Shown here: one piece after another, positions 51,701-57,700 of the stretch
How positions within the stretch are numbered: position 1 is the stretch's first letter
How the letters are laid out: each line of letters starts with the position of its first letter
Assembly (NCBI GenBank): GCA_963693315.1
Contig: OY856186.1
Span: 94,638,132-94,702,131, forward strand
DNA from: Diogma glabrata
Taxonomy: Eukaryota; Arthropoda; Insecta; Diptera; Cylindrotomidae
Reading direction: 5' to 3'
DNA: 64,000 bases
The notes under the pieces: generated by a model
Told to the model about the DNA's origin: nothing
Seen by the model: only the letters and a program-made list of their open reading frames with translations
Database searches by the model: none
Made by a program: the position numbers and the translations under genes

Positions 51701-54700
51701 CGTTGTTTCTTTTATAACTCGTATTATTCTTTTCTTAATCAAATGAAATACATTTATTTCTTGCTTTTGAAACGCGTTGTTTCCTTTAAGCTCGATTAAG
51801 AAATTTTTTCCATAAGTCACGTTTGACTTTTTAAATTGGCTTTTTTTTTAGGTTATAATTTTGTAAGCTGTAATTATTCAATTGATCATGGCTCTTTTTA
51901 ATCGTTTTTATACTTTTTTCGATTAATATCCCACTTCTAAAGTTGTAAGAGCTATTATATTTACCCAAAAAAATGAAACACTTTTTATTTAATTTAGTTT
52001 TATTTTACAATGTTGTTTTACACTCTTACATATTTATTGGATATCTCTGACATAATGTTTATGTTGGGCGAAACCATTATTTTATTTTGGGTTGTCATAT
52101 ATCTTTTTATGTTTAATTCGTATAAAATTAATAGTGCCATCTATTGATGGTCATTTCTATGTTGGCTAACTTTATTACATAATTCAAATACTAATTCTTA
52201 CAAATGCAAATGCAAAACATATATTTATCTATAGTTCTACACCATATTATTTCTAAAATATTGTCAAAAAATAATATACGTTGTTTAACTCAAAACTTAC
52301 TACCTAGAGTGCGTTCGAATACTTAAAATAAGGTCTCATTTTCATTAAATAGTTAATGAACCAATCAAAACACGCGAGGTGCATTTAGTATTCGAGCGCA
52401 TTTTATTTAATGTCTGTAATGTCAAACTATGTTGTCGATATTTTTGATAGAAAAATCTTCATATGCATTTTTAATGCAAAAGTTTTCATTTGCTTCCGTC
52501 AAAATTAGATCTATTTTAAAAAATTTCAAAATAAATTTAATTTTACGATTACATAACATCGAAAACTTTTAAGGAAATAGTTTGAGGCTAGTATAATTAA
52601 ATCGGTTTCACAAACTAATTAAGTAATTTTATTTTCAATCGTCAAATGTAATTAGAAATTCGATTTGTTGGTTTTATCGTTACTTTGCTGCTTATCAATT
52701 TCAAAATTTTTATCCATTTTGTTTATATTTTTCAATTAAGAATTAATAATTATATATAAAATTAATTATGTGATTATTTTAAAAATTATAAATTAAAACA
52801 ACGAATTTCGACATGGATTTTTTTTTAATTAAAAGCTTCATTAAAATTTTAATGAGCTAAATACTGCATTTAAAATTAAATGAAAAGAGGGGAAATCTTA
52901 TTGACAGAAAAATAAAATGAAATCGATTTTTTGAGCGCTCGAACGCTGTCATTCATTAAATAGTTAGTATCTCATTAAGGATTCAAACGCACTCCTAGAT
53001 TTCAAATTTGGAACAAATCAAACTTTAAATAAGAAAAATAACACAAGAGTTAAAAAAAACACATAGAGTTGATTCTGACACACACACACACAAATAAAAA
53101 CCACCCACAAGTAAAAATAGTCATAGACTTTTCTTTTAAGTTAAGGCTAAACAGACTTATATGGGATTCTGTATGTATAAGTGGGATATATGAATGGGAT
53201 TCTGTTTTGTATGTATGTATGAACTGTGAAATATAAAAAATAACCTTTTAAGACGGATAGACACACACAACAGAAATTGACATTTTTGCGTAGAAAAATC
53301 TGTTCCTTCTAACGTTGGTAACACCAGAAAAGAAAACAGAATTTTAAGAAGACAGCTGTTATTTTAAAAAATAATAATTAAAAAAAGGCATTTAATTTAA
53401 AAATAAAAAAAAAATAAAATGAAAAAAAAACAAAATACCATAAAACTCAAACAAACAATGAAGCTGGAGAATATAATTAGTTGACTAGTCGATTAGTCAG
53501 TTGATTGGGATACTGGTGTGTTGATAGTTGTTAATGTTTACTTGTAACTAGATGGGTTTCGAATACAGATCCTCCTAGTTCGAATTCCAGCGTGTTAACC
53601 ACTAGGGCATTCAACACATTGGGGATAAATTACACTAGTTTACAAGAAAATTTTCTCTTAATAAACCCCTACTTTTCATATAGATTTTGACGTGCTGAAC
53701 ACGTTGCAAAAAAACGAAAATTTCTCTTTTTTTTTAATTTTTCCCTTGAATTACCCTCAATTTTGAACAAACAATGATGTTAATTTTTTTTTAATTTCTT
53801 GGAGCCTAAAGTAAATTCATTTTCGTTTCTTTAAAGCTGACATTTTGGTGCATTTTGCACCAAGTTATTCAAGTTTTCCCAAAACAAGTTAAAACCCAAA
53901 ATTTGGGAAAAATTTTACCAAGAATAATTTAAAGTCTGCAACCATAATTGTTAGACATATGAGTTGTTATATAGATTTTTTAATTAAAATTGCGAGTTAT
54001 TTTGAGTTTTTTTTTATTTAAACCGCGTTTATATATTTTGCCCTTCTTTTTGTGCCACATCGTAAGTAATATTTTCAAGTTCAGTCGTTCTCATCATTTA
54101 AGAATTATTTTAAAATAGTAAAGCGTAAATAGTCCAATTATTTTAGGATATACCTTCATTTTTACGTTCTTAAAGTTGCCTCAAAAGTCTCATAAAATCT
54201 CGTGTCTGCGTCGTAAGTTATTCAAGGTCAAAGGTAACAAAAAAAAGTTTTCGCGATTATCTCGATTTCTATTGCTCCAATGACGTTAACATACAATACA
54301 CAAATTGTAGAGCATAAAATTTGCAACAAATTTCACTAGAAACATTTTCTCATGCGCTCAGCCGTTTTTCCGATAGAGGACGGTGAAGTGGTTTTCTTTT
54401 TTTCTTGACTCTAATGCTGCATCAGCTGTTTAGCCACAAAATAAATACATGTTTTTTAAACCAAACCCTTCATTCCTTTTTTTACGAGGTTCCCTGGTTG
54501 ATGATAAAGGTTGATCTTCTTCTAAGTGTCGTTTCGATGTCGCTATGGAATTTTTACTGATGTTCACTTTTCGACACTCAACATGCACATTCACAGAAGC
54601 TAAAATATTAAAGAAGTCTGTGTGACCATCATTTCAATCGATACTTGCATTTTTTTCAGTTTTCAAGCCACGCATCACATTAACAAAACCACCTTTTCCA

Positions 54701-57700
54701 TGTGGTTCCTCACAAAAAAACACTAAATAAGCCATAATTTTCAAAATTTTTCGTCCGTCGTTGCCGAGATCGGAAACGAGAATAAACGACAATTATTCAA
54801 GATTCAAGGGAATATTCACAGATATTCACGGTTGACCTTTCATTACAGTACTTATGGCTTAGCGCTGTGCGCTTCCCGCCTTCTATCGCAAAAACGGCTG
54901 AGCGCAAGAAAAAATGTTTCGAATAAAATTGGTCGCAAATTTTATGCTCTACAATTTGTGTATTGTATTTTAACGTCATTGGAGCAATAGAAACCGAGAT
55001 AATCGCAAAAAACTGTTTTTGGTTACCTTTGACCTTGAATAACTTACGATGCAGACACAAGACTTGAGGCAACTTTTAGAACGTCAAAATTAAGGTATAT
55101 ACGAAAATTCAGCTCATTATCTCTCATTCCGAGGTTGACCCCTTTTTTATGCTAAAATGACTGGACTATAAAATCAAATTTGTTTAAATGACGTCGTCAA
55201 AAAGATTAAAGTAGAAAGTCCAAATTCATTTTATTTTATTTGTTGAAGTTCTATAATACATACAGCTAAAATCGTTTATAAATCATAACAACTGCATATC
55301 TGCATTACTTCGACCTAGAATTGGATGAAGGTCCAATCCGATGAACAGTGGATGTTGAAAAATAGTTATGTCATGATGGTACAATGGAGAAAAGGTTCAT
55401 TTAACGTTTTAACGTTATGTTACGATTAGGGTTGGGTGTGTCAGTGGAGCGATTAAATGATCGATTTAAAGTTTTCATTGCGTCATCACATTTTTTCTAA
55501 ATATACAGATCAGTTTCATAAACGGCAACGTTTGTACTTTAAATTATTATTTAAAGTACTAAAACGATAAACTGCATTTTTGCATTTTTATTAAGAAAAT
55601 ATTTTGAATTTGTCTGTGTATTTTGAATTATGTGGTGGGAAAAATATTTTTGCCGTACGTCGCTTAAAAACAATTTTAAAAATCGTTTGTCAAACGCAAA
55701 AACATCATCAATATGCATGGAGGGATCAGTTTTGCATGGAGGGATCAGTGCATGGAGGAATCAGTTTTTATTGTTTTGAAATTTTTTTTTATTTTTGATC
55801 TACGGGTGTGACAACCCTGCGTACTCCAGTCCCTGCTATTGACATACGAGTTAACGTGAGATATCACATACCACTGGCAATAGCAGTGAGATATCACTAA
55901 GCAAGGTGACATCTTAGGTGTGGTAGCGGATGAACTGTATTCAGTCAACGGTAGCACCCTCAATCTTAGCTGTGAAATAATCCTTGATGATGAGACGCTA
56001 TTGCTTCCTTAAAGAAACGAGCCTTCATATAACTATGTGTGGGCTTTAATCTTTAAGAAAGACAGTGCGTCACAGGATCAAGGAATATCCAACCGGTTGG
56101 ATTATTGGCAACTACATTTTTGTTTTGTTTCAGCAAATTTTTGTAAAAATTTGCTATTTACTTTTTAATTTACTATTATTTTCTCTATTCTATCATAAAA
56201 TATTGGCCTATGTCATATTTTGTCAGTGATAGGATTTTTTGTTTAGTGATCCATTCTTTAACAAAAAAATATAAAAAACAAAAGAGGAAAGATTTACGTC
56301 CATCAACACCTTTGAACGTATGTTGTTGTGGGACCTTGGTCTTAAAAGGTTTTTATGTGTTATTGTGACACATATTGTAATTCCTACTACACAACACATT
56401 TTATTAAAAAAAACAAAAATATAAATTTTAATATATGTTAACATTTAATTTGGTTTTTTAGTTATAAAATAGAGCTGACAAGTGTTTTCTGTTGTTCCAA
56501 TTTTCGATGTCAGGACCATAACGATAACACTAGTTTACAAATTTTGAACTTTTTTTGTCTCCCTGAATAAAACCCAACTTTTCTTATGGATTTGGACCTC
56601 CTGAACACGAATATCATATTCATTTTTTTTGGTTAGCTCTTGTTTTTGAGATATTCACGAAAAACCAATTTTTTCGGTGATCAAAAATGTTGTTTCGGTT
56701 TTTGGGTCTCATATTTTACAAAACAAACAAATAAAATATATTAATGAAACACACGCATAGGAAATATGCCAACAAACATTTTGAGCTATACTTTGTAAAA
56801 ATCCATTAAGGATTCTAGAAGTTACAGTCGAAAAAAGTTGAAAAAATACGAAAAATTTACGTTTTTTTCAAATTTTTCCATTTTCAACACCATAAATTTT
56901 GAACAAATAAAGACACTAATTTTTTTTTAATTTCTTGGAGCCTATAGTAACTTCAATTTTCTTTCTTTTAAGGTAAAAGATACGAATATTGGTGCAGTTT
57001 GCACCAAGTTATTCAAGTTTTCCCAAAGAAAGTCAAAACTCAAAATTTGGAATAAAAATTTAACTTTAAGAATAATTTAAATTCTGCAACATAATTGATT
57101 TATATATAAGTTGTTTTCGTAGTAGATCTAGCTTCTCCCACCTCAGACTTATTTAAGGAGTTGGAAAATATCAGTTAGTTGATTATGAAATGTCTTTTTT
57201 TGACAAAAGTTGTATTTTGTTTGTATATGATTTTTCTCGAAATTGAGATTTTTTTTGTGAAGTTTTTTGACATGATCTAGCTCCTCCCACCTCGGACTTA
57301 TTTTAGGAGTTGGAAAATATCAGTTAATTGATTATGAAATGTCTTTTTTTGACAAAAGTTGTATTTTATTTGTATATGATTTTTCTCGAAATTGAGATTT
57401 TTTTGTGAAGTTTTTTGACATGATCTAGCTCCTCTCACCTTTGATTTATTTTAGGAGTTGGAAAATATCAGTTTGTTGATTATGAAATGTCCTTTTTTGA
57501 CAAAAGTTGTATTTTATTTGTATATGATTTTTCTTGAAATTGAGATTTTTTTTGTGAAGTTTTTGGACATGATCTAGCTCCTCCTACCTCGGATTTATTT
57601 TAGGAGTTGGAAAATATCAGTTAGTAATGAAGATAGGCAGTTCTTATAAATGGGGTGATTTAGCAGTATGTGTTATGTAACTTCCACAAATAAAACAAAA

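Larger units (their letters stand above)
44904..52202 (-). mobile_element. Ty3/gypsy LTR retrotransposon, TSD AATG
   Basis: Two LTRs (TGTAAGAGC...TTCTTACA) at 44904-45161 (3') and 51944-52202 (5'), flanked by AATG at 44900-44903 and 52203-52206. The LTRs differ by about four substitutions and one indel in 259 bp, so insertion is fairly recent. Gag, protease, RT and integrase run on the minus strand in that order, the gypsy layout. The part between integrase and the 3' LTR is enlarged by a foldback element and a mariner. No clear primer-binding site with TGG follows the 5' LTR (sequence begins ACTTTAGAAGTGGGATA). Confidence 0.9.
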
